Source: a bacterium
GTDB lineage: Bacteria; Verrucomicrobiota; Kiritimatiellia; UBA8416; CAMZLY01
Assembly: GCA_030632465.1 (NCBI GenBank)
Contig: DAOVUR010000096.1
Location: forward strand, 1-7,095
Direction: 5' to 3'
DNA length: 7,095 nucleotides
In this document: in pieces, positions 5,563 through 7,095 of the stretch
Layout: every line of letters begins with the position of its first letter
Numbering within the stretch: position 1 is the first letter of the stretch
Program-made: the position numbers and the translations under genes
The notes under the pieces: generated by a model
Told to the model about the DNA's origin: nothing
Seen by the model: the letters and a program-made list of their open reading frames with translations, nothing else
The model's database searches: none

Positions 5563-7095
5563 CTAGGCATTTTCTTCAGTAACCCGTAAAATCTCTTCTA
5601 TTGTTGTAACCTTACTGATCACCTTATCCCAGCCATCATCGCGTAAGGTCAACATACCCTCGTTGATTGACTGCTGCTTGATTTCATTAGAAGAACTTCT
5701 ACTAATAACCATTGACTCAATCTCTTCAGATACAGCAAGCAACTCAAAAATACCACCACGCCCTTTAAAGCCAGTCTTTCTACATTCACGACAGCCATTA
5801 GCAGCATACACATTCCCCTGCTCCAGTCTTTGAACAGGAAACTCTAAACTTTCCAAATAACGTACATCCGTCTCCACTGGCTGACGACAGTGCGGGCATA
5901 ACAACCGCACAAGACGCTGCGCAATAACAGCCTCAACCGCTGAAGCAACTAGAAAAGGTTCAACCCCCATGTCCAAAAGACGCGTAAAGGCACCAGCAGC
6001 ATCATTAGTATGCAAGGTACTAAATACTAAATGCCCAGTAAGAGATGCTTGAATAGCAATCTCAGCGGTCTCTTGGTCACGAATTTCACCCACCATAATC
6101 ACATCAGGATCTTGACGCAAAAAGGCCCGCAATGATCTAGCAAAAGTTAACCCAATATCTGGTCTTACTAATACTTGATTCACACCAGCAATTTCATACT
6201 CAATCGGCTCTTCAACAGTCAAGATACGCCTATCAACATTATTGATCTCTGACAAAAATGCATAAAGCGAAGTTGACTTACCAGAACCAGTAGGCCCCGT
6301 CACCAAAACAATGCCATTAGGACGATGTACAACCTCCTTGATAATATCACTATCACGATCACTTAAACCGAGCGCCTGTAATCTAATAAACTGACCTTTA
6401 CGTTGCAACAGACGTAGGCTTATACTTTCCCCATAAACTGTAGGCATCGTTGAGACACGAATATCAATATCAGTTCCCTGAACCCGCAATCCAATGCGCC
6501 CATCCATCGGAAGACGCTTTTCGGCAATATCCAAGTTAGCCATAACCTTAATACGAGATGTAATAGCAGACTGAAAACGAACCAACTCTTTTGGTACTGG
6601 AGTTTCATGCAACACACCATCAATGCGATAACGAATACGTAATGAATCTTCCATAGGTTCAAGATGAATATCTGTCGCTTCCTGCTGTACAGCTTCCCAA
6701 ATAATCTGGTTCACAAATTTAACAACCGAGGCCTCTTGGTTCAACTTGCTAATATCCATCTTACTTAGCGCATCATCATTCCCAAGCTCAAAGCGATCAT
6801 CCTGAATCATCCTATCAACAGTTTCTGCACCAACCCCATAAAAGCCTTTAGATGCTTGAGAAATCTCCTCGGAAGTACTTAAGGCAAGTTTGACCCGCAT
6901 TCCTGTAGCCAGTCGTATAGCGTCTACTAAATCTGCATCAAAGGGATCACTAGTAGCAATCAAGAGTGCGCCATTTACAATTTCTAGCGGAACAACTTTA
7001 TATTGGAACACAGCCTTTGTCGGTAAAAGTGCCAAAATATCCGACTCGATATCCTTGGCATTAAGCGACACAAAAGAAACCCCAATAACAGGAGC
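5563..7095 (-). CDS. gspE: Type II secretion ATPase GspE, N-terminus cut by the window edge
   Basis: Cytoplasmic hexameric ATPase that powers T2SS pseudopilus assembly. Residues are numbered from the first in-frame GTG (7071). A GspE/MshE-type N-domain (to about 85; DILALLPTKAVFQYKVVPL) precedes the catalytic core. The core has Walker A GPTGSGKST (259-267, K265), Asp box ILTVEEPIEYE (283-293), Walker B DPDVIMVGEIRD (321-332, E329) and His box TGHLVFSTLHTND (345-357). A zinc-binding tetracysteine module follows: CPHC (392-395) and CREC (427-430). AFTRLLDMGVEPFL is the GspE form rather than PilB. The GTG is unlikely to be the real start: the frame stays open for eight more codons to the window end (APVIGVSF), those residues fit the usual G-hydrophobic-x-F-V-x-L opening of this domain, and no good ribosome binding site precedes the GTG. 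The CDS is therefore given as partial. It lies directly upstream of gspF, presumably in a larger gsp operon. Confidence 0.95.
   Translation of the reverse strand, partial: APVIGVSFVSLNAKDIESDILALLPTKAVFQYKVVPLEIVNGALLIATSDPFDADLVDAIRLATGMRVKLALSTSEEISQASKGFYGVGAETVDRMIQDDRFELGNDDALSKMDISKLNQEASVVKFVNQIIWEAVQQEATDIHLEPMEDSLRIRYRIDGVLHETPVPKELVRFQSAITSRIKVMANLDIAEKRLPMDGRIGLRVQGTDIDIRVSTMPTVYGESISLRLLQRKGQFIRLQALGLSDRDSDIIKEVVHRPNGIVLVTGPTGSGKSTSLYAFLSEINNVDRRILTVEEPIEYEIAGVNQVLVRPDIGLTFARSLRAFLRQDPDVIMVGEIRDQETAEIAIQASLTGHLVFSTLHTNDAAGAFTRLLDMGVEPFLVASAVEAVIAQRLVRLLCPHCRQPVETDVRYLESLEFPVQRLEQGNVYAANGCRECRKTGFKGRGGIFELLAVSEEIESMVISRSSSNEIKQQSINEGMLTLRDDGWDKVISKVTTIEEILRVTEENA

Noticed and set aside
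4286..7095. Type IV pilus PilB/PilC instead of T2SS GspE/GspF
   Set aside because: The ATPase has the GspE form of the segment after the His box (T-R-L-L-D-M-G-V-E-P-F-L) and a GspE-like N-domain and length, so T2SS is the better call.

Overview
The window shows a Gram-negative, diderm bacterium: it encodes an outer-membrane beta-barrel porin, a periplasmic binding protein and two core type II secretion (T2SS) proteins. The DNA leans to AT (about 40% GC by eye), and all genes are rich in CTA and ATA codons. Lineage cannot be fixed from sequence alone. The style of the secretion ATPase and platform protein, beside an OprO/OprP-type porin, would suit the PVC superphylum (Verrucomicrobia/Lentisphaerae-like) as well as a proteobacterium; this is a weak guess.

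Left half, plus strand (9-4289): three tightly packed genes, probably one operon. They are an OprO/OprP-family porin, a secreted protein made of two tandem family-3 solute-binding (Venus flytrap) domains, and a two-TM histidine kinase of the NarL/HisKA_3 type. The gaps are 18 and 15 bases. Their predicted locations are outer membrane, periplasm and inner membrane, so together they could carry a small solute inward and report its presence to the cytoplasm. No permease and no response regulator lies in the window. The layout resembles BvgS (two flytrap domains joined to a kinase) with the flytraps and the kinase encoded as separate proteins. This is the most interesting part of the window. The function of the set is inferred from domains and order only.

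Right half, minus strand (7095-4286): gspE, the T2SS ATPase, followed by gspF, the T2SS inner-membrane platform protein, 47 bases apart. gspE runs off the right edge, so its true start is outside the window. These are ordinary T2SS genes and have no evident functional link to the sensory set.

The two groups converge and overlap tail to tail by four bases at their stop codons (4286-4289), so no spacer is left for a terminator. No RNA genes, mobile elements, CRISPR arrays or long non-coding stretches were found; the longest gap between genes is 47 bases.
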